DNA from: Haloplanus salinarum
GTDB taxonomy: Archaea; Halobacteriota; Halobacteria; Halobacteriales; Haloferacaceae
Direction of reading: 5' to 3'
DNA length: 64,000 bases
Assembly (NCBI RefSeq): GCF_024498175.1
Contig: NZ_CP101823.1
Span: 2,920,987-2,984,986 of the forward strand
Shown one piece after another: positions 49,647-62,679 of the stretch; the stretch's first letter is position 1; each line of letters starts with the position of its first letter. A program made the translations under genes and the position numbers. The notes below the pieces were generated by a model. It was not told the origin of the DNA. It saw only the letters and a program-made list of their open reading frames with translations, and did not search any database.

Positions 49647-50443
49647 GCCAGCGCCCTCCGTTGGAGCGCCCGAAAGGCGACGTCCACGAGCAGATACATC
49701 AGGCTCAACACGAGGATGTAGGTGATGACGACGTCGACTTGGAGGTTGTTCGACGCCCGGAGGATACGCCGGCCGATGCCGGCGACGCCGAAGATCTCGG
49801 AGGCGACGACGAGCATCCAGCAGCGGCCGATCCCCGTCCGGATCCCGGTCGTGATCTCGGGGAGCGACGCCGGGACCACGACGGTCCGGATGAGTTCGAG
49901 GTCCCCCTGGACGCCGAGGCTACGGGCAACGTCCAGCAGATCCTCGGAGACGCCTTCGACGCCCCCGTAGGTGGCGTAGAAGTTGATCCAGAACGCGCCG
50001 ACCGCGATGATGAAGGCCGCACCGGCGTGGTTGATGCCGAACCAGGCGATGGCGAAGCCGATCAGCGCGAGCGGGGGCACGGGACGGAGCATCCGCACGA
50101 TCGGCGAGGAGACGTCGTCGACGTACGGGCTCCACGCCAGCGCGATCCCGGCCGCGATCCCGAGACCGGTCCCCGTCACCGCTCCGGGAATCCAGTGGAG
50201 GACGCTGTTGCCGAGCGCGACGAACACCTCCCCGCTCGCCGTCTGTTCGTAGAACGTCCCCGCGACGACGAACGGGCTCGGGAGGACGTACGCGGGCTGG
50301 GTGAGGGAGGCGGCGGTCCAGAGCGCGAGGAAGACGCCGACGCCGCCGAGCCCCCGGAGTGCCCGCCGCCAGTCGAGGACTGCGAGACCGTCGCCCGCCG
50401 TCCCGTCCTCGACGTCGACCTCCTCGGTCACGTCGATCGCCAT
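49637..50443 (-). CDS. ABC importer permease, SsuC/TauC family
   Basis: 268 aa with six predicted membrane helices. The EAA loop lies in SEDLLDVARSLGVQGDLELIRTVVVPASLPEI (about residues 163-194; the core is DVARSLGV). RPVPPLALIGFAIAWFG and SEIFGVAGIGRRIL are typical of SsuC/TauC proteins. It is preceded by the binding protein after 22 nt and overlaps the ATPase. It forms the membrane channel of the importer. Confidence 0.9.
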   Translation of the reverse strand: MAIDVTEEVDVEDGTAGDGLAVLDWRRALRGLGGVGVFLALWTAASLTQPAYVLPSPFVVAGTFYEQTASGEVFVALGNSVLHWIPGAVTGTGLGIAAGIALAWSPYVDDVSSPIVRMLRPVPPLALIGFAIAWFGINHAGAAFIIAVGAFWINFYATYGGVEGVSEDLLDVARSLGVQGDLELIRTVVVPASLPEITTGIRTGIGRCWMLVVASEIFGVAGIGRRILRASNNLQVDVVITYILVLSLMYLLVDVAFRALQRRALAWR

Positions 50444-50465
50444 CGCTCACCCCGTACGCGGCCGT

Positions 50466-51467
50466 TCATAGCTCCTCGTAGACGCTGTAATCGAAGATCC
50501 GTTCGAGCGACAGTTCCTGGTCGATCTGTCCGTTCTCGTTCGCGAACCGGGCGAAGATCTCCGTCCCGTTTTCGATCTCCCGGGGATCGGTGACGAAATT
50601 CGAGAGCGGTCCCTGGAGCGCCGAACGCGCCTGCTCCGCCGCCATACCGATGCTCGACTCGACGATTTCGGCCGTCGCCTCGGGTTCTTCCCGGATGAAC
50701 TCAGTCGCGCGGACGTGCTGTTCGAGGAACTGCCGGGCGATCGGCGTTCCCCGAATCCCGTCGCTCATCAGCGTCACCGCCGCGGGCTGTCCGGGCATGA
50801 TCTCGGCGGCGGTTCGGAACGTTCCGATCGGCACGTCCTCCTGAGCGGCCCGCGTCGGCACCGGTTCCATGATCGACGCGCCGTCGACCTCGCCGTTGGC
50901 GATGGCCTGCCAGACGGCGTTCGCGCCGTTGATCTCGATGATGTCGACCGCCGACTCGTCGACCCCCTCCTGCTGGAGCCAGTAGCGGAGGAGAACGTCC
51001 GGGACCGACCCCTGCGGGAAGGTCCCGAACCGAAACTTCCGCCCCCGCTCCTCGCGCCACGCGGCGAAGGCGTCGGCCCCGTGTTCGTCCCACAGCCCTC
51101 CGAGGTCCTCGTGGGCCATGATCGCCATGGGTTCCTTGATGTTCGCGGCGGTCACTTTCGCCGGGATGCCGCGGTCGATGACGATCATCGACGGGACGAT
51201 GCCGAACATCGCCACGTCGAGTTCGCCCCCGCCGTACGCCTGCACGATGGCGGGCCCGTCGGTGAACTCCCGGCTCTCGATGCTCGCGTCGACGTTCTCG
51301 AAGTAGCCCTCCGATTCCATCACGAAGTACTGGAGATCGGGAAAGATCGGCATGTACGCCACCGACACCGAGTCGACACCGCCATCGCCGCCCGTACAGC
51401 CGGCGAACCCGGCCGTCACCGCGGCACCGGCCCCCGCGAGATAGGTTCGGCGTGAAATCTGCGTCAT
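50466..51467 (-). CDS. ABC importer substrate-binding lipoprotein, NrtA/SsuA family
   Basis: 333 aa. The Tat motif SRRTYLAGAGAAVTAGFAGC carries the lipobox Cys at residue 24, so it is exported folded and anchored outside. The binding domain has VAYMPIFPDLQYFVMESEGYF, a signature of NMT1/THI5-like and SsuA proteins. A TATA-like TTATACA (51491-51497) gives a leaderless start. It is first in the operon with the permease and ATPase. The ligand is not predictable from sequence; an organosulfonate, nitrate or pyrimidine precursor is possible. Confidence 0.88.
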   Translation of the reverse strand: MTQISRRTYLAGAGAAVTAGFAGCTGGDGGVDSVSVAYMPIFPDLQYFVMESEGYFENVDASIESREFTDGPAIVQAYGGGELDVAMFGIVPSMIVIDRGIPAKVTAANIKEPMAIMAHEDLGGLWDEHGADAFAAWREERGRKFRFGTFPQGSVPDVLLRYWLQQEGVDESAVDIIEINGANAVWQAIANGEVDGASIMEPVPTRAAQEDVPIGTFRTAAEIMPGQPAAVTLMSDGIRGTPIARQFLEQHVRATEFIREEPEATAEIVESSIGMAAEQARSALQGPLSNFVTDPREIENGTEIFARFANENGQIDQELSLERIFDYSVYEEL

Positions 51468-51691
51468 GTCCGTGGTAGTGGATACGTCTGTATAACCCGC
51501 CGGGAACTGGCAAGGCTGGTCCGTACTCCGGATCGATCCAAACTGTCGAAATCGCTGGCTTCGTCTCTTCTATCCGACGATCGCTGGTTCTATCCGTTCC
51601 CCTCTCTCCGAGATAGCGGCAATTGTATCTGCTATCGTCGTCGGGCGTCCCCGCCCAAAGAGCCTTGGACGGTCCCGACCGAACTACCCCC
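51468..51691 (+). promoter_or_regulatory. Divergent region with a GATAGC palindrome
   Basis: Besides the promoter of the binding lipoprotein, GATAGC (51612-51617) and GCTATC (51631-51636) form an inverted pair around the AT-rich AATTGTATC, a possible TATA box for the plus-strand gene. A regulator binding the pair would control transcription from it. No other feature was seen. Confidence 0.35.
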
Positions 51692-52168
51692 GTGTTCGAT
51701 CCGTCGGAGTACGACGCGAACGAACTCCGCTCGCTCGCCGGCGTCGACGACGCCGACGCGGGTACGGGGGTCAGCCTCCCGCCGGTCGAGGGATCGGGCT
51801 ACCGGCCGGCCGCGCCGGACGAGCCCTCCCGCGCACAGTGCGAACGGCTGGTCGCCATCGGCGGCGTCGACCCCGCCGCCCTCGGGGAGCGACCCTACCT
51901 CCCCGCGTTCCCGGACGCGCCCGCGGCCCGCCGCGTCGGGCGCGACTGGATCGCCTACCTCGTCCGGACCGCGGGCGAGGCGCCGACCCGGGACGCCATC
52001 GGCCGCTACCGCGCGCTGGGCTGGCTCGGCGAGGACGCCGCGGCGACCCTCGCCGACCGCGTCGCCGACGCCGTCGCCGCCCTCGATCCGGGCGACGGCG
52101 AACTCGACCGTGCGGACCACCTGCTGAGCTTCGCGCACGTGATCCGGTTGCTCGGGATCGACGACTGA
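51692..52168 (+). CDS. FlaD/E-domain protein, stand-alone
   Basis: 158 aa from GTG 51692. The C-terminal half (about 90-155) has the pattern of the archaellum accessory FlaD/FlaE domain: RVGRDWIAYLVRTAGEAPTRDAI followed by YRALGWLGEDAAATLADRV. The aromatic WIAYL and the GW(L/I) turn are conserved. No archaellum gene is nearby, so it is probably a paralogue with another, possibly structural, role. The N-terminal part (about 1-70) is unique and acidic. An open frame upstream of the GTG is less likely to be used. Confidence 0.6.
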   Translation: MFDPSEYDANELRSLAGVDDADAGTGVSLPPVEGSGYRPAAPDEPSRAQCERLVAIGGVDPAALGERPYLPAFPDAPAARRVGRDWIAYLVRTAGEAPTRDAIGRYRALGWLGEDAAATLADRVADAVAALDPGDGELDRADHLLSFAHVIRLLGIDD

Positions 52169-52333
52169 GCGCCGTCCCGTCGCGGCCGTCCCGTCGACGG
52201 CGACGCCACGGAACGCCGGACCCGGCGGACCCCCAACCGTCGGTCGCCCGTCGGTCGCCGAGCGACTTCGCAACACTCATATGCGTTTCGTGGGTACTGA
52301 CGGGTGTCACCGGACGCCGACTCCGGATCGGTC

Positions 52334-52406
52334 AGTCCCATGGGGTAGCGGCCAATCCTGAAGCCTTCTGGGGGCTTCGACCCAGGTTCGAATCCTGGTG
52401 GGACTA
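52334..52406 (+). tRNA. tRNA-Gln (anticodon CTG)
   Basis: A 73-nt cloverleaf. The acceptor stem pairs AGTCCCA with TGGGACT, the anticodon stem AAGCC pairs with GGCTT around the loop TTCTGGG (anticodon CTG, reading CAG), and the T arm contains GGTTCGAATCC. Position 33 is T and position 37 is G as expected. CCA is not encoded, and there is no intron. The discriminator base is A. CTCATATGCG (52277-52286) is the likely TATA element about 50 nt upstream. Archaea charge this tRNA through Glu-tRNA amidation. Confidence 0.95.
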
Positions 52407-52499
52407 TTCTCCCGACACCACCCGACAGCTCGCTCCACGTCGGGGACTCGCGGCTCGTGCGGACAAAGCGTATGTCCCTCCGTCGTACACCCGATACGT

Positions 52500-53753
52500 A
52501 TGCCACCTCGTTCCCGACGCGCCGTCCTCGGCACCGCGGCGTTCGCCCTGACCGGCGCCGTGACCGGGTGTCTTGCCGCCCCGCGGACCGACCCCGAGCC
52601 GATCGACGACGACGGCCGCCCGCCCTCGACGGGCGCGACAGCCCAGTTCCGGGGCGGCCCCCGGCGCCAGGGGATCTTTCCCGACGCGACGGTGCCCACC
52701 GATCCGACCGTCGAGTGGGTCCACCGTGGCGTGAACACGGGCGATCACACGGCCGCGAAGGCCAGTCCCGTCCCCACCCCGGACGGCGACGTCGTCGTCC
52801 CCGGCGACACCGGCGAGGTTCGGCGGTTCACCCCGGACGGCGACGTCGTCTGGACCGCCGCCGTCGAGGAGACGGCCCGGGGGATCCACGGCACCCCCGC
52901 CCTCGCGAACGGGACGGTCTACGTCGGCGCGTACGACGGCGCGCTCTACGCCTTCGACCTGGAGACGGGCGAGCGGTTCTGGCGCCGGAAGCTCGGCGAC
53001 GCCATCGGGTCGAGTCCGGGCTATCACGACGGCGTCGTCTACATCGCCGTCGAGTATTACGAGCCGAGCGGCGCGATGTTCGGCGTCGACGCCGTCACCG
53101 GCGAGGTGGTGTGGGAGGACCGGCGGCCGACGGACCACCCCCACTCGACGGCCGCGGTCGACCGCGAGGCCGGACGGTTGGTGGTCGGCGCCAACGACGG
53201 TCACCTGTACGCCTGGACCTATCCGGACCGGTCGTTCGCGTGGGCCTTCGAGACGGGCGACGCGATCAAGGGCCCCGTCGCCACCCACGACGGCAGCGCC
53301 TTCTTCGGCTCCTGGGACCGCCGCGTCTACCGGGTCGACCTCGCCGACGGCAGTCGGGAGTGGGCCGTCGAGACCGACGGCCGCGTGATGTCCGGGCCGG
53401 CCGTCGAGGCGGCGACCGACACCGTCTACGTCGGGAGCCACGACTCGCGGTGTTACGCCCTCGACGCCGCGACCGGCGCCGTGCGGTGGACGTTCGACAC
53501 CGGCGGCCGGATCACCGGCTGTCCGACCGTCGCCGGCGACCACGTCCTCGTCGGCTCCTACGACGGCTCCTGTTACGCCCTGGAGAAAGGGACCGGCGAC
53601 CGGGCGTGGGCGGTCGACGGCGTCGGCGAGGTGACGAGCACGCCGGTAGTCGTCGACGGCGCCGTCTACTTCGCCGACCGCGCCGCCGAGGCGTACCTCG
53701 ACGGCGACGCCGAGGGACGACCCGGTGGGGTGTACAAGGTCGGCGGCGGGTGA
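52500..53753 (+). CDS. PQQ-like beta-propeller lipoprotein
   Basis: 417 aa. Tat signal PRSRRAVLGTAAFALTGAVTGC with the lipobox Cys at residue 23, then at least six propeller blades. Typical strand pairs are VVVPGDTGEVRRFTPDGDVVW, YVGAYDGALYAFDLETGERFW and VLVGSYDGSCYALEKGTGDRAW. The repeats G-x-LYA-x-D-x2-TG-x3-W are those of the YfgL/BamB and PQQ-dehydrogenase propellers, but the catalytic acids of true dehydrogenases are not seen. It is probably a surface scaffold or carbohydrate- or peptide-binding protein. Confidence 0.85.
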   Translation: MPPRSRRAVLGTAAFALTGAVTGCLAAPRTDPEPIDDDGRPPSTGATAQFRGGPRRQGIFPDATVPTDPTVEWVHRGVNTGDHTAAKASPVPTPDGDVVVPGDTGEVRRFTPDGDVVWTAAVEETARGIHGTPALANGTVYVGAYDGALYAFDLETGERFWRRKLGDAIGSSPGYHDGVVYIAVEYYEPSGAMFGVDAVTGEVVWEDRRPTDHPHSTAAVDREAGRLVVGANDGHLYAWTYPDRSFAWAFETGDAIKGPVATHDGSAFFGSWDRRVYRVDLADGSREWAVETDGRVMSGPAVEAATDTVYVGSHDSRCYALDAATGAVRWTFDTGGRITGCPTVAGDHVLVGSYDGSCYALEKGTGDRAWAVDGVGEVTSTPVVVDGAVYFADRAAEAYLDGDAEGRPGGVYKVGGG

Positions 53754-53921
53754 CGTCCGTGAGCGGCCCCTCCCTACCGGTTCGGCGCCGGCCCGTTCGG
53801 CAGTTCGAGGATCGGCGACCCCCCGCGGCCGATCCGTTGACGATGTCCGACGACTGACGGTCTTCGCGTGACGCGACGGCATCCAGAGGGCCTAATAGCC
53901 TCACGAGCGTACGACCTCGTA

Positions 53922-54785
53922 ATGAGTGAGGCATTACTGGTCGTCGCGCACGGCTCCCACCTCAATCCCCGGTCGAGCACGCCGGCACAGGACCACGCCG
54001 ACGCTATCCGGGCGTCGGGCGCGTTCGACGAGGTCCGGGAGGCCTACTGGAAGGAGGAGCCCTCGTTCCGCAACGCCCTCCGGACGGTGGCCGCCGACGA
54101 GGTGTACGTCGTCCCGCTGTTCGTCAGCGAGGGCTACTTCACCGAGGAGGTGATCCCGCGGGAACTCCGACTCGACTTCGACGTCGCGGACTGGGAGTCC
54201 GACGGCACGAGCGCCGACTCGGTCACCCTCCGCCCCGCGGACGTGGACAAGGCCGTCCACTACTGTGGGCCGGTCGGGACACACGACGCGATGACCGACG
54301 TGATCGTCCGCCGGGCCGAGACGGTCACCGGCGACCCGGACGTCGGCGACGGGGTCGGCCTGGCCGTCGTCGGTCACGGCACCAAGCGTAACGAGAACTC
54401 GGCGAAGGCCATCGAGTACCACGCCGGCCGCATCCGCGACGGCGGCCGGTTCGCCGAGGTCCGAGCGCTGTTCATGGACGAGGAGCCCGAAGTCGACGAC
54501 GTGACCGACCACTTCGAGAGCGAGGATATCGTCGTCGTCCCCCTCTTCATCGCCGACGGCTACCACACCCAGGAGGACATCCCCGAGGACATGGGCATCG
54601 CCGACGACGGCGGCTACCCGGTTCCGGCCCGCCTCGACGGACACGACGTCTGGTACGCCGGCGCCATCGGGACGGAGCCGCTCATGGCCGACGTGGTCCT
54701 CGAACGGGCGGCCGACGCGGGCGCCGACGTCGACGTCGACGTCCGGATCACGCCTCCGACGACGGCCGTCGCCGACGGTGACTGA
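53922..54785 (+). CDS. cbiX: Sirohydrochlorin cobalt/ferro-chelatase (CbiX type)
   Basis: 287 aa built from two CbiX-like halves (about 1-140 and 141-275). Each has a metal-binding His region: VVAHGSHLNPRSSTPAQDH and VVGHGTKRNENS, then VPLFVSEGYFTEEVIP and VPLFIADGYHTQEDIP. Insertion of Co2+ or Fe2+ into sirohydrochlorin leads to cobalamin or siroheme. A TATA-like CTAATAG (53892-53898) lies 27 nt before ATG 53922. The downstream DR2241-family gene starts 1 nt after the stop. Confidence 0.9.
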   Translation: MSEALLVVAHGSHLNPRSSTPAQDHADAIRASGAFDEVREAYWKEEPSFRNALRTVAADEVYVVPLFVSEGYFTEEVIPRELRLDFDVADWESDGTSADSVTLRPADVDKAVHYCGPVGTHDAMTDVIVRRAETVTGDPDVGDGVGLAVVGHGTKRNENSAKAIEYHAGRIRDGGRFAEVRALFMDEEPEVDDVTDHFESEDIVVVPLFIADGYHTQEDIPEDMGIADDGGYPVPARLDGHDVWYAGAIGTEPLMADVVLERAADAGADVDVDVRITPPTTAVADGD

Positions 54786-54786
54786 G

Positions 54787-58202
<3,416 letters not shown>

Positions 58203-58337
58203 GCGCGGCCGCGACGCCGCCGTCCCCGCCGTCGTCTGGACGGCGACCGCTCCCCCCGTTCGTTCCTTCGAACCGCGAACGGCGCGTTCCATCCCCGATC
58301 GGTGCGTATTCGTCGGTCCCCCGCCTACGGTCCCTCG

Positions 58338-59483
58338 ATGGTCTCCGAGCGCGCGGGCGACGTGACCCCGTTCCTGGCGATGGACGTGCTGGAGCGAGCG
58401 AACGACACCGACGACGTGATCCATCTGGAGGTGGGCGAACCGGACTTCGATCCGCCCGAGCGGGTGACCGAGACGGCCGTGGCGTCGCTGCGGGCCGGCA
58501 ACACGAACTACACCGCGGCGCGCGGCAAGCCGGCGCTTCGCCGGGCCATCGCCGCCCACTACGACCGGACGTACGGCGTCGACGTCGACCCCGACCGGAT
58601 CGTCGTCACCCCCGGATCGTCGCCGGCGCTCCTGCTCGCCATGGCGGCGCTCGTCGACCCCGGGGACGAGGTGGTCCTCACCGACCCGCACTACGCCTGC
58701 TATCCGAACTTCGTGCGGACGGTCGGCGGACGCGTCGAGACGGTCCCCCTGCGCCCGGCCGAGGGCTTCCGGCCGCGCGTGTCGGCGTTCGAACGGGCGA
58801 TGGGGTCGGAGACGCGGGCCCTGTTGCTCAACTCCCCGGCCAACCCGACCGGGGTCGTCATGTCCGGCGGGACGCTCGCGGACCTCGCCACCCTCGCGGC
58901 CGAACACGACGCCACGCCCGTCGTCGACGAGGTGTACCACGGCCTCGCGTACGACGCCGAGACCCACACGATGCTCGAGTACACCGACGACGCCGTCGTC
59001 CTCGACGGCGTCTCGAAGCGCTTCGCGATGACCGGTTGGCGGCTGGGGTGGATGGTCGTCCCGCCGGCGCTCGTCGACGCGGTGAACCGCCTCGCGCAGA
59101 ACCTGCTCATCTGTGCCCCCAACTTCGTGCAGGACGCGGGGGTCGCCGCCCTGGAGACGCCGCCGGAACGACTCGACGCCGTCCGCGAGACCTACCGCGA
59201 GCGCCGCGACCTGCTCGTCGACGCCGTCGCCGACTGGGGGCTCGACCTCGGATACACCCCGCAGGGCGCCTACTACTTGCTGGCGGACGTGAGCGACCTG
59301 CCCGGCGACGCCCTCGACGTCGCGGACCTGTTCCTGGAGGAGGCCGGCGTCGCGGTCACCCCCGGCGTGGACTTCGGCGACGCGGCGGCCGACTACCTCC
59401 GATTCTCCTACGCGACCGACGCCGACGCCATCCGCGAAGCGATCGACCGGCTCGACGACCTGCTGGCGACCGTCGAGCGCTGA
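58338..59483 (+). CDS. Class I/II PLP aminotransferase
   Basis: 381 aa. The PLP-lysine motif is SVSKRFAMTGWRLGW in variant form (LDGVSKRFAMTGWRLGW, Lys about 229). NSPANPTGVV binds the cofactor, and the C-terminal LRFSYATD binds the substrate carboxylate through Arg. It is an AspC/aromatic-type enzyme, and the substrate cannot be fixed. It is monocistronic and converges with the receiver-PAS kinase gene (7 nt between stops). The start is ATG 58338; twelve upstream codons are open but less likely. Confidence 0.9.
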   Translation: MVSERAGDVTPFLAMDVLERANDTDDVIHLEVGEPDFDPPERVTETAVASLRAGNTNYTAARGKPALRRAIAAHYDRTYGVDVDPDRIVVTPGSSPALLLAMAALVDPGDEVVLTDPHYACYPNFVRTVGGRVETVPLRPAEGFRPRVSAFERAMGSETRALLLNSPANPTGVVMSGGTLADLATLAAEHDATPVVDEVYHGLAYDAETHTMLEYTDDAVVLDGVSKRFAMTGWRLGWMVVPPALVDAVNRLAQNLLICAPNFVQDAGVAALETPPERLDAVRETYRERRDLLVDAVADWGLDLGYTPQGAYYLLADVSDLPGDALDVADLFLEEAGVAVTPGVDFGDAAADYLRFSYATDADAIREAIDRLDDLLATVER

Positions 59484-59490
59484 CGCCGGC

Positions 59491-61626
59491 TCACTCGACG
59501 ACGTCGACGTCGGTGATCTCGAAACGCGCCCCGCCGGCCGCCCCCTCGGTCACGCGGATCGACCACCCGTGGGCCTCGGCGACTTCCTTGGCGATGGCGA
59601 GGCCGAAGCCGGTGCCGTCCTCGTCCGTCGAGTAGCCGCTCTCGAAGACCCGCTCGTGTTTCGCCTCGGGGATCCCCGGCCCGTCGTCCGCGACGAAAAA
59701 CCCCTGCCCGTCGTCGAGCGTGCCGACGGTGACGGTCACGTCATCGTCCGTCGACCCGTGTTCGACCGCGTTCCGGAGGAGGTTCGTCAGCAGGTGTCGG
59801 AGGCGCCCCGGATCGCCCCGCAGCGTCAGTTCCGTCTCGACGACGAGGTCCGCGGCCGGCGTCTCGACGTGGTGCCAGCAGTCCGCGACGAGGTCCGTGA
59901 GCGCGACCGACTCGATCTCGTTCACCCGTTTCCCCTCCCGAGCCAGCCTGAGCAGGTCCGTGATCAGCTCGTCCATCCGGCCGAGCGCGCGTGCCGCGTC
60001 GTCGAGGTGGTCGCTGTCGGACTCCTCGCGCGCCAGTTCGAGTCGCCCTTCGGCCACGTTCAGCGGGTTCTGGAGGTCGTGGGAGACGACGCCGACGAAC
60101 TCCTCCAAGCGCTCGTTCTGCCGGCGGAGCTCCGCCTCCCGGCGCCGGCGTTCGGTGATGTCCACCGCGATGCCGATCACCTCCGAGACGGCGCCGTCGT
60201 CGACGATCGGCTGGTAGGCCGTCTCGAAGAACCGTTCACCGATCTTCTGGACCATGGTGACCACCTCGCCGTCGAGGGCCCGTTCGATCGCGTCGATCAC
60301 GTCGGGCTGGTCCGCGTAGCGATCGAGCGCCGACTCGCCAACCACCTCGCCCGGTTCGAGGCCGAGCGTCTCCAGGCCGCGCCCCTCCGACAGCGTGAAC
60401 GTGCCGTCGGCGTCGAGCGCGAACAGCACCACCGGCACGTTCGAGACGACCGTATCCAGCCGCTCTTTGGTCTCCCGGAGGTCGCGTTCGTACTCCTTCC
60501 GGGCGGAGATGTCGCGGCTGATGACGACGAACCGCTCGTCACCCTCCAGATCGAGGCGTCTGAGGTGGATCGCGACCGGGAACGTCGAGCCGTCGCAACG
60601 ACGATAGACGCCCTCGAACCGCCGACGGTCGCCGACGTCCATCCGCTCCCAGATCGCCCGCACCTCGTCGGCTTCGACCGACTCGTCCAGCTCCCACACC
60701 TTCATGCCCGTGAGTTCGTCGGCGTCGTACCCCGTCTCCTCGCACAGCTGGGGGTTCGGATCGACGATGTTCCCCTCGGTGTCGTGGACGTTGATCATGT
60801 CGGGCGAGTTCTCGAAGAGGGCCTCCAGCCGGGCCCTGCTCCGCCGCAGTTGTGTCGCCCGCCGCTCCCGCTCGGTCACGTCCTGGAACTGCGAGAAGAC
60901 GGCGACGGCGTCGCCGTCGTCGTCGGTCACGACCCGGTTGTACCACTCACAGACGATCCGCTCGCCGTCCGGGCGGACGTTCTCGTTGACGCTCCGGTAG
61001 CCGCCGCGGTCCGACAGGAGGGACTCGACGACCTCGCCGACCCGTTCGGTCTCGGACTCGGGGACGATCCACTCCCAGGACTTCCCGAGCAGCTCCTCGG
61101 CGTCGTAGCCGAGGATCTCGAGGGCGGCGTCGTTGACGCGTGCGACCTCGAAGTCGTCGTTCCACTCGATCACCCCGAGCGGCGACTGCTCGAAGAACAG
61201 CGAGAGGCGCTCGCGGCTGGCTTCGAGTTCCCGTCGCGAGCGATACTGCTCGACCGCGTTCGCGATCCGGTTCGCGAGGACGGTGTACTGGCTCGTCCCG
61301 CTGCTTTTCTCCAGGTAGTCGGTGACGCCGGCCGAGATGGCCTCGCTGGCGATCTCCTCGCTGCCCTTGCCGGTGAAGAGGACGAAGGGGAGGTCGCCGT
61401 GTCGCTCGCGGACGGCGGCCAGGAACTCGATGCCGTTCCGCCCCGGCATGTCGTAGTCGGAGACGACACAGTCGATCCCGCCCGCGTCGAGACGGTCCAG
61501 CCCCGCGGCGGCGCTCGTCGCCGTCTCGACGTCGAACCGCTCGTCTTCCCGTTCCAGAAACTCGCCAGCCAACTCGGCGAACTCCGGATCGTCGTCGACG
61601 TGCAACACCCGGATGGATGGCTCCAT
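59491..61626 (-). CDS. Hybrid receiver-PAS-PAS-PAS histidine kinase
   Basis: 711 aa from ATG 61626 (a GTG two codons earlier is possible). The receiver domain (about 5-120) keeps Asp in VSDYDMPGRNG, DDD at the start and the conserved Lys in GKGSEE. Three PAS domains follow (about 150-265, 275-385, 400-505; blocks such as FEQSPLGVIEWNDDF and FENSPDMINVHDTEG). The kinase has the H box FVGVVSHDLQNPLNV, the N box LLRNAVEH, and the G boxes DDGPGIPEA and GTGFGLAIAKEV. It is soluble, with no membrane helix. The signal is unknown. Confidence 0.93.
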   Translation of the reverse strand: MEPSIRVLHVDDDPEFAELAGEFLEREDERFDVETATSAAAGLDRLDAGGIDCVVSDYDMPGRNGIEFLAAVRERHGDLPFVLFTGKGSEEIASEAISAGVTDYLEKSSGTSQYTVLANRIANAVEQYRSRRELEASRERLSLFFEQSPLGVIEWNDDFEVARVNDAALEILGYDAEELLGKSWEWIVPESETERVGEVVESLLSDRGGYRSVNENVRPDGERIVCEWYNRVVTDDDGDAVAVFSQFQDVTERERRATQLRRSRARLEALFENSPDMINVHDTEGNIVDPNPQLCEETGYDADELTGMKVWELDESVEADEVRAIWERMDVGDRRRFEGVYRRCDGSTFPVAIHLRRLDLEGDERFVVISRDISARKEYERDLRETKERLDTVVSNVPVVLFALDADGTFTLSEGRGLETLGLEPGEVVGESALDRYADQPDVIDAIERALDGEVVTMVQKIGERFFETAYQPIVDDGAVSEVIGIAVDITERRRREAELRRQNERLEEFVGVVSHDLQNPLNVAEGRLELAREESDSDHLDDAARALGRMDELITDLLRLAREGKRVNEIESVALTDLVADCWHHVETPAADLVVETELTLRGDPGRLRHLLTNLLRNAVEHGSTDDDVTVTVGTLDDGQGFFVADDGPGIPEAKHERVFESGYSTDEDGTGFGLAIAKEVAEAHGWSIRVTEGAAGGARFEITDVDVVE

Positions 61627-61736
61627 CTTCACCGGTTGGTCGGGACCCGGTCACCAAAGTGATTCCGGCGCCTGCAGGACGTGTCCGGCCGTTTCGCCGC
61701 CAGCTATTTGCGCATCTCGCCCGTCTGCGACACGCG

Positions 61737-62648
61737 ATGGCCGGCTACGCCGCGATGGCTCGACGTCTCGATTCCCGTCACCTGCGGGCGGCGGTCCGCG
61801 GGATCCGGGCGGCGCCGCCGGACGCCCCCGATCACGCGACCGATCCGGCGCTCGTCGACCGGTTAGAGCGGCCGTTCGAGGGCGTCGACGACGTCTACAC
61901 CCGCCTGAACGACCTCGAATCCCGATTGCGGGCCGCCGGCGACCGCCGCGCGGTCTTTCTCACGATCTACACCCGCATGACCGCCGCCGTCCGGGCGGCC
62001 ATCGCGGACGGCCGCTTCGCCGACCCCGCGTGGCTGCGCCGGTACACCGTCACCTTCGCCGACCACTACCGGCGGGCCCTCCTGTCGTTCGAGCGCGGCG
62101 ATCACGACGTCGTCCCGGGCCCGTGGCGCGTCGCGTTCCGGACGGCCGTGGCCGGCTCGGCGCTCGTGGCACAGGACGCCTTCCTCGGCATCAACGCGCA
62201 CATCACCTACGACCTCGCGTTGGCGCTCCGGGACGTCGGGATCGACCCCGACCGTGCGACGAAACGCGCCGACCACGACCGGATCGACGGCGTGCTCGCG
62301 CGCCTCGTCGACGCCCAGCAGGCCGCCCTCGTCGACCTCTACGCGCCGGGTCTGTCGAGGATCGACGACACCCTCGGCCGGTTCGACGAGGCGCTCTCCC
62401 TGTTCTCGATGACCGAGGGCCGGGCGTGGGCGTGGCTGGTGGCGACCGTCCTGACCGACGTCCCCGCCGCCCCGGCCCGCGCGGCCGTCCACCGGTTCCT
62501 CGAGGCGACTGCGACGGGGAGCGCTCACTTCGTCCGCTCGCCGCCGGTCGATCCGGCCGTCGTGACGGCACTCCGCCGGGTCGAACGCGACCGCGGGGGC
62601 GGCGCCATCAACGTCCTCGCGGCGTCCTTCGACGAACACCTCGCCTAG
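61737..62648 (+). CDS. DUF5995 family protein
   Basis: 303 aa, matching DUF5995. It is helical with the conserved VFLTIYTRMTAAVRAAIADGRFADPAWLRRYTVTFADHYRRAL region (about 75-118). Other marks are DAFLGINAHITYDLALAL and the late GRAWAWLVATVL. The His and Asp residues in NAHITYDL could bind a metal, but no catalytic mechanism is known for the family. It is divergent from the hybrid kinase. ATG 61737 is preferred over an earlier, poorly supported start. Confidence 0.8.
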   Translation: MAGYAAMARRLDSRHLRAAVRGIRAAPPDAPDHATDPALVDRLERPFEGVDDVYTRLNDLESRLRAAGDRRAVFLTIYTRMTAAVRAAIADGRFADPAWLRRYTVTFADHYRRALLSFERGDHDVVPGPWRVAFRTAVAGSALVAQDAFLGINAHITYDLALALRDVGIDPDRATKRADHDRIDGVLARLVDAQQAALVDLYAPGLSRIDDTLGRFDEALSLFSMTEGRAWAWLVATVLTDVPAAPARAAVHRFLEATATGSAHFVRSPPVDPAVVTALRRVERDRGGGAINVLAASFDEHLA

Positions 62649-62679
62649 GATTAACTCGCCCGCGAACGACGTGTGGAGT

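Noticed and set aside
52301-52506. Open frames over the tRNA gene
   Set aside because: A complete tRNA-Gln cloverleaf explains the sequence. The frames carry no protein similarity.
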